A stretch of 64,000 nucleotides of DNA, from assembly GCA_045631205.1 (NCBI GenBank), contig JAZQUI010000021.1, forward strand, positions 1 to 64,000, in the 5' to 3' direction. Position 1 is the stretch's first letter. Each line of letters starts with the position of its first letter. The notes under the pieces are model-generated. The model made no database searches, was not told the origin of the DNA, and saw only the letters and a list, made by a program, of their open reading frames with translations. The position numbers were made by a program, and so were the translations under genes. Shown in pieces: positions 47,601 to 54,875 of the stretch. The DNA comes from HGM04593 sp045631205. Its GTDB lineage: Bacteria; Bacteroidota; Bacteroidia; Bacteroidales; Bacteroidaceae.

Positions 47601-47816
47601 ATACTTATGACCTCTTTCGCCTTTGTGCTGGGTGTTATGCCCTTACTCTTTGCAGGCGGTGCAGGAGCAAACGCCCGACTCTCATTGGGTGCAGCTGTTG
47701 TGTTCGGTATGTTGCTCAACACAGTTATTGCAACGCTGTACATACCCAACTGGTACGAGTGGGTGCAGATATTGGAGGAAAGATTGCGCAGAAAAAGCCC
47801 AGAGCAAGGAAAATAA
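44685..47816 (+). CDS. RND multidrug efflux pump, AcrB-like (HAE-1)
   Basis: The protein has 1043 residues, twelve membrane helices and two large periplasmic loops. It opens MNFSKFFIERPIFATVLSLL. The proton relay is visible: the Asp pair in TM4 (AIAIVVDDAIVVVENATRI, about 400-418) and the TM10 Lys in ALSAKNGILIVEFARDF. The GxxxP-like PATTFIPEEDDGYF-type block (WPTTFIPEEDDGYF) starts the second half. Length and motifs place it in the hydrophobe/amphiphile group rather than the heavy-metal group. Substrates cannot be deduced, and no TetR-type repressor is adjacent, so control is not visible. Confidence 0.95.
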   Translation: MNFSKFFIERPIFATVLSLLLIVAGGAALFVLPVDQYPSITPPTVQVNAVYPGANAETIAQTVGIPIEQQVNGVDNMIYMSSTSSSSGTYRLTITFEVGTDVDMATVLVQNRVNIALNSLPAEVTQQGVTVQKQSSNVVLFITLTGDSTYNQLYLSNYAELQLVDQLTRTPGVGSVNIMGAGKYSMRVWLDPEAMRIRGISPAEVYQAISKQNLAISAGYVGQTLGAGADNAFQYTLNVQGRLKDAEEFADIVIRNNGVEMLRLRDIAEIEIGSETYASSSRLRGKPTAALAVYQLPGSSSLAVSKAVREKMEELGESFPPQVEYQIALDTTDVMRSSIHEVLFTFVETTVLVILVIFLFLQNWRATLIPCLTIPVSLIGTLAVMELLGFSINTLSLFGLILAIAIVVDDAIVVVENATRILDEEKLPPREATEKAMREISGPIVGVVLVMMAVFLPTTMISGISGQMYKQFALTIATATLLSGFNSLTLTPALCALLLRPATEKKVGGFFKAFNKGYDALQRTYDKVVAFLLRRAGIAAVSFIAMSLLALYMFRVWPTTFIPEEDDGYFIIAVQLPPAASLSRTEAVAAKVEDIVSSYPEVKTNISISGYSILNNGQQSNAASVFVVLKDWSERKEAEQKAAAIVERFNRQAYAEIEEAQCFAIVPPAIPGIGNVGGLQLQLEDRKALGLTEMQKGVDAIVANYTKNPAVESMNSSYEADVPQYFLNIDREKAISMGLDMGAVLSTLSYYMGAIYVNDFVMLGRIWQVKMAAGEKSQKVIDSVLRLSLANNRGEMVPFSSFIKAEEVLGIDQLGRYNMYNSAAITCNVAQGYSSSEVMKDVEQLIKSELGNEFGYEWTGVAYQEQAAGSSTIIIFALAILVAYLVLAAQYESWGSPVAAITGVPIALLGAIVGCWLFDIPVSIYTQVGIILLIALSAKNGILIVEFARDFRAGGNSIRQSAAEAGHVRLRPILMTSFAFVLGVMPLLFAGGAGANARLSLGAAVVFGMLLNTVIATLYIPNWYEWVQILEERLRRKSPEQGK

Positions 47817-47842
47817 AGCATCATTTTTACCAAACGATGTAC

Positions 47843-47868
47843 CCCCGCTTGCAAATTTGCAAGCGGGG
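47843..47868 (+). terminator. Terminator hairpin after the efflux operon
   Basis: CCCCGCTTGCAAA and TTTGCAAGCGGGG form a perfect 26-base palindrome 26 bases after the pump's stop. The U-rich tail is weak (ATGTTATTG), but the GC-rich stem suits rho-independent termination or mRNA end protection. Confidence 0.7.
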
Positions 47869-47943
47869 ATGTTATTGTAACACACAATTCAATATATTAA
47901 CACTTTTCAACAATAGGAGGGGTAATTACACAACCTTTTAATT

Positions 47944-47951
47944 TATATTTG
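47944..47951 (+). promoter_or_regulatory. -7 element before the FISUMP gene
   Basis: TATATTTG followed by CAAAA fits the TAnnTTTG -7 consensus 39 bases before the start codon. No TTTG -33 box was found at normal spacing. This supports separate transcription of the secreted protein from the efflux operon. Confidence 0.55.
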
Positions 47952-47990
47952 CAAAAATGATGTAATTATAACTTACAACACAACAATACT

Positions 47991-49097
47991 ATGAAAAAGA
48001 TTTACTTTTTTCTCATTGCTCTGTTGCTCACATTGAGTGCAGGCGCACAAACTTTCCCCGCCTGGACATCGACCAACGGTGGCACACACAACAGCAGTTC
48101 GCAGAACAATTATGCAGTTTATGCTGTTGAAGGCTGCACTTTTACCTTCGACTGGTCGGTAAGTAGCGAGAGCAATTACGATTGGCTCACCGTCACCATC
48201 GACGGGGAAGAGGTACTGCGCAAGAGCGGTAGTTATTCGGGCACATACACCCACACATTCACTGCCGCCGGCGTATACACCATAGTGGCAAAATATACCA
48301 AAGACGGCAGTGCCAATGGTGGCAACGACCGTGGCACTATCTCCAATGCCACACTCACAATACCCACCACTCCAAGCACCCCTGCCGGCAAAAGAGGCGA
48401 TGTTGACGGCGACGGCACAGTTGACGTAGCCGATGTAACCGAACTTGTAGATATAATTCTTAATGGTGATGACGAAGAAGAACCCGACACACCTGCAGTT
48501 CCAGAAGAACCCGCTGTTGATGCAAGAGCCATCGACCTTGGCCTGCCCAGTGGCATTAAATGGGCAAGCTGCAACGTTGGTGCCACTGCCCCCGAAGAGT
48601 ATGGCGGTTACTACGCTTGGGGAGAAACTGATGAAAAAAGCAATTACAATTGGAGCACCTATAAATATTGCAACGGCACCTCCACCTCAATGACCAAATA
48701 CTGCACCGATAGCATTCATGGCACAGTGGATAACAAAACAACTCTTGAACCTGGTGACGATGTTGCCCACGTTAAGTGGGGCGGTTCTTGGCGTATGCCC
48801 ACAAAAGCCGAGCAAGACGAATTGCGCAACAACTGCACTTGGACTTGGAGCACCCTTAACGGTGTTAACGGTTACCGCGTAACCGGCCCCAATGGCAACA
48901 GCATCTTTCTGCCCGCTGCGGGCTATCGCTTCGAAAGTGGAGTCTACTACCAGGGGTCTGACGGCCGCTATTGGTCGAGCTCGTTGTACAGCAGCAACAG
49001 CAGCAGCGCTTACAACTTGCTCTTCAGCAGCAGCTACTACGACTGGGACTACAACGACCGTTACCTCGGTCGATCGGTCCGCCCTGTGTGTGAGTAA
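47991..49097 (+). CDS. Secreted protein with dockerin-like repeat and FISUMP domain
   Basis: The 368-residue exported protein has a signal peptide (FLIALLLTLSAGAQ, about 1-20). Residues 21-125 look like a beta-sandwich of unknown family. Residues 136-159 (GDVDGDGTVDVADVTELVDI) resemble a dockerin type I calcium repeat. An acidic Pro-rich linker leads to a C-terminal FISUMP-type domain (Fibrobacter succinogenes major paralogous domain, about 180-367) with IDLGLPSGIKWASCNVGATA, YYAWGE, GGSWRMPTKAEQDEL, RYWSSSLY and GRSVRPVCE. The last part has a striking codon pattern, described separately. The protein ends without a type IX sorting domain. Its partner or ligand is unknown. Confidence 0.85.
   Translation: MKKIYFFLIALLLTLSAGAQTFPAWTSTNGGTHNSSSQNNYAVYAVEGCTFTFDWSVSSESNYDWLTVTIDGEEVLRKSGSYSGTYTHTFTAAGVYTIVAKYTKDGSANGGNDRGTISNATLTIPTTPSTPAGKRGDVDGDGTVDVADVTELVDIILNGDDEEEPDTPAVPEEPAVDARAIDLGLPSGIKWASCNVGATAPEEYGGYYAWGETDEKSNYNWSTYKYCNGTSTSMTKYCTDSIHGTVDNKTTLEPGDDVAHVKWGGSWRMPTKAEQDELRNNCTWTWSTLNGVNGYRVTGPNGNSIFLPAAGYRFESGVYYQGSDGRYWSSSLYSSNSSSAYNLLFSSSYYDWDYNDRYLGRSVRPVCE
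48987..49058 (+). other. Candidate variable region (VR-like) in the FISUMP C-terminus
   Basis: In the 24 codons 333-356, 21 end in C and read AGC (8), TAC (5), AAC (3), GAC (3), CTC or TTC. All could arise from AAC by changing the two adenines, which is the mutation pattern of diversity-generating retroelements. The three others are GCT, TTG and TGG. The position, a C-terminal lectin-like fold just before the stop, also fits. No reverse transcriptase or template repeat lies in this window, so this is an inference from codon pattern only; C-ending codons are also common in this genome. Confidence 0.35.
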
Positions 49098-49120
49098 TTT
49101 AAGTGAATAAATAGCATCAT

Positions 49121-49147
49121 CCCGCTCTCCGTTTTTCGGTGAGCGGG
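49121..49147 (+). terminator. Hairpin after the FISUMP gene
   Basis: CCCGCTC (49121-49127) pairs with GAGCGGG (49141-49147), with a further CCG/CGG inside after one mismatch. It lies 23 bases past the stop. It most likely ends transcription; a downstream hairpin is also a known element of retroelement variable regions. Confidence 0.65.
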
Positions 49148-49167
49148 GTGTGTTCTTTCGTATTTTT

Positions 49168-49222
49168 CCTCTCCCCTCCGTCGGCAAGCCGACTCCTCCA
49201 CCTCGCAAAGCAAGGGGAGGAG
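49168..49222. repeat. REP-like compound inverted repeat
   Basis: An outer stem CTCCCC/GGGGAG (49171-49176/49214-49219) encloses GTCGGC-AA-GCCGAC (49180-49193) and a small CCTxGC-AAA-GCxAGG hairpin (49201-49215 region). The folded-cross shape resembles dispersed noncoding repeats often seen in Bacteroidales genomes. Confidence 0.5.
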
Positions 49223-49327
49223 TTTAATACGTTGCTCTATTCTTGCTTTTTGCTTCTCGGTGGCCCGTGGGTTTTTCTCTCAATAAACTTGTTCTTTTCT
49301 TGAAATTACTCTTGCAATGGTTGGTAG

Positions 49328-49592
49328 GGGCGCACCGATGTGTGCGCCCAAAATGCAACAGAGACTATTCTTTTCGTGTGCCGGGCGTTTTTATAACTTT
49401 TTGAGCGACAAAATGTTAACAAACAAATATACAGAAACAAAGAATCGCTGTTAGCGACACCGATAACTAAAAAGCAAACAATATTACGTGTGTAAACAAA
49501 CACTACCCTCACTTACTTTCGCAAGCCAGGGGCGAAGTTAAAATACACCGGTCTGCCCAAAAGCTGATAAGGGCACACGCCGATGCGCCCTT
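49328..49592. repeat. Two related short inverted repeats
   Basis: GGGCGCAC/GTGCGCCC (49328-49335/49342-49349) and AAGGGC/GCCCTT (49569-49574/49587-49592) both sit in the context GGGxxxxCxCCGATGxGCGCCC. They appear to be two diverged copies of one unit, about 240 bases apart. The whole stretch 49148-49617 shows no believable gene on either strand. Confidence 0.5.
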
Positions 49593-49617
49593 AAAAGAGA
49601 AATATAAGAGTTAATTA

Positions 49618-49923
49618 TTACTCGCCGTAAGAAGTCTCATCCTCGGCAACAAGAGGCAAGTCACCAGCCTCGTCGCCAAAAGAATAACCACGCGAAGAGT
49701 TCGCATTCAAATAAGCATCACGCATCTCTTCAATCTCATCGACCTCTTCGGGTGAAAGATATTCAAGAAGTTCCTCACGTGAATAGAGGAAAAGTGTTGC
49801 AGCATCGCTCGCAAGAACTTCGCCCAATGTTCCCTCGTCGTGTAACTCTTTTATCAATTCGCGACACTCGTCGCCGGTTGCCGTGCCATCAATAAAACGC
49901 AAAATTCTATCTTCCTTTTCCAT
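49618..49923 (-). CDS. Small acidic protein of unknown function
   Basis: The protein has 101 residues, very acidic, with no signal peptide or membrane helix. The N-terminus DRILRFIDGTATGDECRELI faintly recalls the short helical start of FecR-type anti-sigma factors, but the rest (YLSPEEVDEIEEMRD and a Gly/Asp-rich tail) matches nothing I know. It begins three bases after the stop of the acyl-ACP thioesterase gene, so co-transcription is very likely; this spacing is the main support for it being real. Confidence 0.7.
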   Translation of the reverse strand: MEKEDRILRFIDGTATGDECRELIKELHDEGTLGEVLASDAATLFLYSREELLEYLSPEEVDEIEEMRDAYLNANSSRGYSFGDEAGDLPLVAEDETSYGE

Positions 49924-49926
49924 AAT

Positions 49927-50676
49927 TTACTGTTCAATAGAGTTAAACACTAACTCGCAACGCGAAGCTGGTTGCCCGTTCTCCTTGGTAACCTGTGCAA
50001 GGAAACGGTTTTCATCTATTTTCTTCACACCATATGTAAGTTCCTCGGCTGCCGCACCCTCCTGCATATAACTTATCACAAGGTCGGTGAGGGTGTGGCT
50101 GTTCATATAATCGAGTGAAAGATAGTCAAATATATGCTCCAATGTGCGCACACTGTTCATATGCCCGTTAATATCGACATCGCTGTATTGTGGGCGATGA
50201 CGGAACGACACTTCATCGACATCCATACGAGGAAGCGAAGGAATGCGACGCATAGGGAAAGGCTCGTCAGGCAGCATACACTCAAGCAGTCGGCGGCCTA
50301 TGTCGCCGTTCAAATCGACCGAAGTGCGGTTCTTTAAATCCATAAGGGCCATTGTGGTGATAGAGGTTGCAATGATATTGCCATCTTCATCGAGAACACG
50401 GAAACAACGGTCGGTAAAACCGTGATAGAGGTTGCGTACCCACGTTTCTATATAATAATTCTCTCTCCACAGGGGGAGGCGTTCTATGTGTACCGCCATA
50501 CGGGCAAGCACCCAGCCAAGTGTGCTTGTGGCGCCAAAACCGCGTGCTTCGCCGTGACGACCGCCGCAGGTGAGCATCTGCCTGCACAATGTCGCGGGAC
50601 GCACCCTTCCTTTGCTGTCGACCAGAAATGTTTCGGCGTAAAAAGGGATGCGGTCTATATTCAAACTACTTTTCAT
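49927..50676 (-). CDS. Acyl-ACP thioesterase (FatA/FatB-like)
   Basis: This 249-residue double hot-dog enzyme releases free fatty acids from acyl carrier protein and so sets chain length. The first hot-dog domain carries FGATSTLGWVLARMAVHIERLP and YYIETWVRNLYHGFTDRCFR. The second has the DVDINGHMNSVRTLEHIFDY block with the Asn and His of the usual N-x-H catalytic region (about 162-181). It is followed closely by the small acidic gene. A TAAATTTG -7-like element lies at 50701-50708 on the minus strand, about 25 bases ahead of its start. Confidence 0.9.
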   Translation of the reverse strand: MKSSLNIDRIPFYAETFLVDSKGRVRPATLCRQMLTCGGRHGEARGFGATSTLGWVLARMAVHIERLPLWRENYYIETWVRNLYHGFTDRCFRVLDEDGNIIATSITTMALMDLKNRTSVDLNGDIGRRLLECMLPDEPFPMRRIPSLPRMDVDEVSFRHRPQYSDVDINGHMNSVRTLEHIFDYLSLDYMNSHTLTDLVISYMQEGAAAEELTYGVKKIDENRFLAQVTKENGQPASRCELVFNSIEQ

Positions 50677-50778
50677 ATTGCTTTTGTGATTGTTCGATTA
50701 CAAATTTAACTATTTATGGCCAAGTTTTGTTCTTTTTTTGCCAAAATAGTTATTTCGAGATATTGAAACAAAACCTTG

Positions 50779-52653
50779 TTATGTGGCATACTCGCTGAGT
50801 TCCAGCCAACGCATTGTCTTTTCATCTATTAACTCCATTACCTGCTGTATGCGCTTGGATTTTTCCAACAGCACATCGTTGGCGAGGGTGCCGCTGCTCA
50901 TCTCCTGCTCTATGCTCTCTTTTTCAGTTTCAAGCTCCATTATTTCGGCTTCAAGTGCTTCGTATTCACGTTTTTCCTTGAATGTGAGTTTGCGTTTCTC
51001 TTCGGCGCGATAGCTCTGCTTGGGGGCTGCAATCTTCGCCTCCTTTTCGGCTGCGGCTTTTGCGGCTGCGGCACGCTCCTCGTCGCGCCAGTCGCGCCAG
51101 TCGGTATAGTTGCCGGGGAAATCCTTTATATCTCCCTCGCCGTTGAAGACGAATATGTGATCGACCACGCGGTCCATAAAATATCGGTCGTGGCTCACAA
51201 CTATGACACAACCTTTGAAATCGCTCAAATACTCCTCGAGCACCTGCAAGGTTTCTATATCGAGATCGTTTGTGGGCTCGTCGAGAATGAGGAAGTTGGG
51301 GTTGCTCATTAGCACAGTGCATAGGTAAAGACGGCGTTTTTCGCCACCGCTCAACTTATATACATAGCTGTATTGCTTTTCGGGCGAGAAGAGAAAATGC
51401 TGCAAAAACTGCGAGGCTGTGAGCATTTTGCCTGCCATAGGAATAACCTCGGCAATATTCTTCACAACATCTATAACCTTCATATCTTCGTTGAAAGAGA
51501 GACCATCCTGGCTGTAATAGCCCCACTTCACAGTTTCACCCACCTCAACAGTACCGCTGTCGGGCGCGACACGGCCAAGCAACATTTTAATGAAGGTTGA
51601 TTTTCCTGTGCCGTTGTTACCCACGATACCCAGTTTTTCGTAACGCGAGAAGGTGTAATAGAAATCTTTTGTAATAACCTTGCCCGGGAATGCCTTTGAG
51701 AGGGCGCGAAGCACAAATATCTTGTTGCCAATGTACTGTGCTTTAACCTCGAGCGACACTTTGCTGTCGTCGCGCATAGCTGCAGCCTTCTCTTCGAGTT
51801 TATAGAATGCGTCGATGCGGTATTTTGCCTTGTGGGCACGCGCCTGTGGCTGACGACGCATCCAGTCGAGTTCCTTGCGCAGGAGGTTGCGTGCACGGGC
51901 AGTTTCGGCAGCCTGGTTCTGCAAGCGTTCGTCACGGCGTTGCAGGAAATAGCTGTAATTGCCTTTGTAGCGATAGAGGATATTGTCGTCAATCTCAATT
52001 ATATCGTTGCACACATTGTCGAGAAAATAGCGGTCGTGGGTTACCATAAGCAGGCTGCAACTTATGCGTGCGAGATAGTCTTCGAGCCACTCCACCATCT
52101 CCATATCAAGGTGGTTGGTAGGCTCGTCGAGGATCATAAGGTCGGGTTGCTCAATGAGTACCGCTGCAAGAGCGATGCGCTTTCTCTGGCCTCCCGAAAG
52201 TTCCTTCACCGGCTGGTCGAAACGCGATATCTTCAACTTACCCAGCACCTGCTTGGCACGGTGTTCATAGTCCCACGCAGCAAGGCGGTCCATCTCCTCC
52301 ATCAAGTGTTGCAGCTCCTTTTCATTACCGGCATCCACGGCACGCTCGTAGCGGGCTATGACACCTGCCGTTTCGGGGTTGCGCTGCAAGCAGGCCTCTA
52401 TTACAGTAAGTTCACCATCAAATGAGGGTTCCTGCTCCAAATACCCCACTCTGATGCCTCCGCGCAGGGTTATGCGTCCCTCGTCGCAAGGTTCTTCACC
52501 GGCTATTATTTTCAAGAGAGTACTCTTTCCACGGCCATTGCGGGCTATAAGTCCTATACGTTGCCTCTCCTCTACCGTGAACGATATATTGCTGAACAGT
52601 TCAAGATCGCCAAACCTTTTTGATATTCCCTCTATTTGCAAGTCTATTGCCAT
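50779..52653 (-). CDS. uup: ABC-F family ATPase, Uup-like
   Basis: The 624-residue protein has twin ATPase domains and no membrane helices. The first domain has RNGRGKST (Walker A, about 38-45), LSGGQRKRIALA and LMILDEPTNHLD. The second has GNNGTGKST (about 350), LSGGEKRRLYLC and FLILDEPTNDLD. The linker has the ABC-F helical pair (LRKELDWMRRQPQARAHKAK). A C-terminal coiled coil (about 555-624, EKREYEALEAEIMELETEKE) identifies the Uup subgroup, which acts on ribosomes or branched DNA. The gene ends 100 bases from the thioesterase start and is preceded by a terminator of the upstream gene. Confidence 0.92.
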   Translation of the reverse strand: MAIDLQIEGISKRFGDLELFSNISFTVEERQRIGLIARNGRGKSTLLKIIAGEEPCDEGRITLRGGIRVGYLEQEPSFDGELTVIEACLQRNPETAGVIARYERAVDAGNEKELQHLMEEMDRLAAWDYEHRAKQVLGKLKISRFDQPVKELSGGQRKRIALAAVLIEQPDLMILDEPTNHLDMEMVEWLEDYLARISCSLLMVTHDRYFLDNVCNDIIEIDDNILYRYKGNYSYFLQRRDERLQNQAAETARARNLLRKELDWMRRQPQARAHKAKYRIDAFYKLEEKAAAMRDDSKVSLEVKAQYIGNKIFVLRALSKAFPGKVITKDFYYTFSRYEKLGIVGNNGTGKSTFIKMLLGRVAPDSGTVEVGETVKWGYYSQDGLSFNEDMKVIDVVKNIAEVIPMAGKMLTASQFLQHFLFSPEKQYSYVYKLSGGEKRRLYLCTVLMSNPNFLILDEPTNDLDIETLQVLEEYLSDFKGCVIVVSHDRYFMDRVVDHIFVFNGEGDIKDFPGNYTDWRDWRDEERAAAAKAAAEKEAKIAAPKQSYRAEEKRKLTFKEKREYEALEAEIMELETEKESIEQEMSSGTLANDVLLEKSKRIQQVMELIDEKTMRWLELSEYAT

Positions 52654-52692
52654 AATTCCTTCTAAACGCGTTTAAACACGCGAATATACAAA

Positions 52693-52729
52693 AAAAGCGT
52701 GTTATCCATAAAATAAATAACACGCTTTT
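52693..52729 (-). terminator. Terminator of the Spy-like gene
   Basis: AAAAGCGTGTTAT (52693-52705) and ATAACACGCTTTT (52717-52729) pair perfectly. On the minus strand the stem is followed by a T run, a classic intrinsic terminator 15 bases beyond the stop of the gene at 52744. Confidence 0.85.
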
Positions 52730-52743
52730 GAATCTTTGTAAAA

Positions 52744-53190
52744 TTATTCCTTACTGCTCGAAGGAGGTCCCTCTCTGCGAGGGCCGCGTCCCATAGGACG
52801 GGCATTTTTTTCAATCTCCTTCATATAATTGAGATACTTCTCGTACTGCTCGGGAGTGAGTATCTTCTGCATCTGCTCATCGCGCAAGGCACGGCGTTGC
52901 TTCATAACCTCACGACGCGCGCGCATCTCCTCTTCGGTAAACTTGCGACGCTCACCACCACGTTCGGCGCGAACTTTCATACTATCCTGCATAGCCATTG
53001 CATCGGAATAGTTCATAAGCATCACCATACTATATTGCAAACTGTCGAGTTCCAGAACCTTGTTCAAGCTGTTGGTCTGCATAACAGCCATTGCCTCAGG
53101 GTCCATTCTGTAACGGCGAACATCCTGGCGCTGCGAATAGGCCGAAAAAGTGACGACCGACACTAAAAACAATAAAATAATCTTTTTCAT
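52744..53190 (-). CDS. Spy/CpxP-like or DUF4890-like periplasmic protein
   Basis: This 148-residue exported helical protein has a signal peptide (LLFLVSVVTFSAYSQ). A basic, Met/Glu/Arg-rich helical body includes LNKVLELDSLQYSMVMLMNY and the block MQKILTPEQYEKYLNYMKEI, which is the LxxxQ/LTPEQ pattern of Spy-like periplasmic chaperones and of DUF4890 proteins. The tail is Pro/Arg-rich. Relatives are often tied to envelope stress. Its own terminator follows directly, so it is likely a single-gene unit. Confidence 0.72.
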   Translation of the reverse strand: MKKIILLFLVSVVTFSAYSQRQDVRRYRMDPEAMAVMQTNSLNKVLELDSLQYSMVMLMNYSDAMAMQDSMKVRAERGGERRKFTEEEMRARREVMKQRRALRDEQMQKILTPEQYEKYLNYMKEIEKNARPMGRGPRREGPPSSSKE

Positions 53191-53258
53191 AACTTTGCTT
53201 TATTTATACTCATTTGACTGCTGAAAACCGTAAAAGTAAAAAGCATAGATTATGATTT

Positions 53259-53933
53259 TTAATCTTTTTTAATGGAAGTGGTGCTGTGAACCACGCCATC
53301 GACCATTCGTATGGTGCGGTCGGTCATCTGCGCAAGAGCCTCATCGTGGGTAACAATGAGGAATGTCTGGCCGTATCGGTCGCGCAACTCGAAAAAGAGT
53401 TTATGCAGTTCCTCTTTATTCTTGCTGTCGAGACTACCCGACGGTTCGTCGGCAAGCACCACATCGGGGTTGTTTATGAGCGCTCGCGCAACAGCAACAC
53501 GCTGGTTCTCACCACCCGACATCTCCGAAGGTTTGTGCCCGGCACGTGCTTCAAGCCCCATAACAGTGAGCAATGCCAAAGCCTCTTTCTCCACTTCCTT
53601 GCGTCCACGGCCTGCAATGAGAGCGGGTATCATAACATTTTCAAGAGCCGTAAATTCGGGCAGCAACTGGTGAAACTGAAAAACAAAGCCTATATGCTTG
53701 TTTCGGAAGGTTGCAAGCTCCTTCTCGCTCATACCGGAGAGTTCCTGACCATTAAAGGAGATGCTTCCCGAGGTGGGTTTGTCGAGTGTGCCGACAAGCT
53801 GCAATAATGTGGTTTTTCCGGCACCGCTGGGCCCAACAATGCTTATCACCTCACCTTTACCAATGCGAAGATTCACACCGCGCAAAACCTGAAGGCTTCC
53901 ATAATTCTTGGTTATATCCTTTATTTCTATCAT
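53259..53933 (-). CDS. ABC transporter ATPase of the LolD/MacB group
   Basis: The 224-residue ATPase shows Walker A GPSGAGKTT (about 34-42), the Q-loop QFHQLLPEFTALENVMIPAL, the signature MSGGENQRVAVARAL and Walker B VVLADEPSGSLDS. The LolD-type spacing and the QLLPEFTALENVMIP block suggest lipoprotein release (LolCDE) or an exporter of the MacB kind. No permease gene is adjacent, so its membrane partner lies elsewhere. Its ATG overlaps the stop of tcdA by four bases, implying coupled translation. Confidence 0.85.
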   Translation of the reverse strand: MIEIKDITKNYGSLQVLRGVNLRIGKGEVISIVGPSGAGKTTLLQLVGTLDKPTSGSISFNGQELSGMSEKELATFRNKHIGFVFQFHQLLPEFTALENVMIPALIAGRGRKEVEKEALALLTVMGLEARAGHKPSEMSGGENQRVAVARALINNPDVVLADEPSGSLDSKNKEELHKLFFELRDRYGQTFLIVTHDEALAQMTDRTIRMVDGVVHSTTSIKKD

Positions 53934-54637
53934 ATTTCCTTAATTACATACTCGGCAAGATAACAACCGAATACAGCTGTAAAATACCCAAGCGAACCTA
54001 TCTGCGGCTTACCACCCTGCGGACTTGGCTTGATGGCAGATGCGTACGGAGGCTCGCAACTATAAACCACCGGGAGCTTGAATGAGCCGCGGCAGTCGCG
54101 CAACATACGGCGCAGGTTTTTTGCAAGCGTGCAGTGCTCGGTCTTCCATAAATCACCTTGTCTAATATCGGCAAGGTTCATCTTTGCACCTGCGCCCATA
54201 CTAGACACTATTTTTATACCATTCTCCCAACAATACTTTATCAACGCAACCTTCGATGGCATAGTATCTATGGCATCTACCACAAAAGCACACTCATATT
54301 CCGAAAGAAGTTGAGGAATATTCTCTTCGCCAACAAAGATGTTTTTCACAGATAGTTGCACAGCAGGGTTTATATCGCGCAGACGCGCAGCAACAACCTC
54401 GCATTTGGGCTGCCCCACCGTGGATGTGAGTGCCGGCATCTGTCGGTTCACATTAGTGACATCTACATTATCGGCATCAACAAGGGTAAGCCCCCCGACT
54501 CCGGCACGACAGAGCATTTCGGCAGCCCACGAACCGACACCGCCCAAGCCCACAACCACTATGTGCGCTCCGGCAAGACGCTGCTGTTTTTCAGCGCCCA
54601 ACAATAATTCTCCACGTTGCAACCAATTATTCTCCAT
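53930..54637 (-). CDS. tcdA: tRNA threonylcarbamoyladenosine dehydratase TcdA (CsdL)
   Basis: TcdA activates the carboxyl group of t6A with ATP and closes it into the cyclic form ct6A. The 235-residue E1-like protein shows the nucleotide motif VVVGLGGVGSW (about 27-37), DADNVDVTNVNRQ, the VDAIDTMPSKVALI block and the MGAGAKMNLADI loop. ATG 54637 is preferred because the longer frame from 54697 reads through the promoter and has no conserved sequence. A TATTTTCG element at 54654-54661 on the minus strand may be its -7 box. The TsaE protein of the same pathway is also in the window. Confidence 0.93.
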   Translation of the reverse strand: MENNWLQRGELLLGAEKQQRLAGAHIVVVGLGGVGSWAAEMLCRAGVGGLTLVDADNVDVTNVNRQMPALTSTVGQPKCEVVAARLRDINPAVQLSVKNIFVGEENIPQLLSEYECAFVVDAIDTMPSKVALIKYCWENGIKIVSSMGAGAKMNLADIRQGDLWKTEHCTLAKNLRRMLRDCRGSFKLPVVYSCEPPYASAIKPSPQGGKPQIGSLGYFTAVFGCYLAEYVIKEI

Positions 54638-54777
54638 CGCGTTTTTGTTTATGCGAAAATACAAAAAATATCGGTATATCGGCGGACAACGCGACAAAAA
54701 AACCTTAAATTGTTAACAAAATGATTGCAAAGTCAATTAAAATCATAACCTTTTCACATTTTTTACAAAATATACTT

Positions 54778-54785
54778 TATATTTG
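54778..54785 (+). promoter_or_regulatory. -7 element of asd
   Basis: TATATTTG followed by CG fits the -7 consensus exactly. A TTTT/TTTC -33-like site lies at 54751-54755. The predicted leader before asd is about 85 bases. Confidence 0.6.
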
Positions 54786-54875
54786 CGTCCGAATAGGAAA
54801 AAGGGTACCGGGAACAGAGCCCGACAACACCCGCCAGAACCAATTAAGAACAAATAAAAAACAAATTATAAAAGT

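Noticed and set aside
47991..49097. Type IX secretion sorting domain at the C-terminus of the FISUMP protein
   Set aside because: The last 80 residues belong to the FISUMP fold and lack the sorting domain's Gly and Lys-rich blocks.
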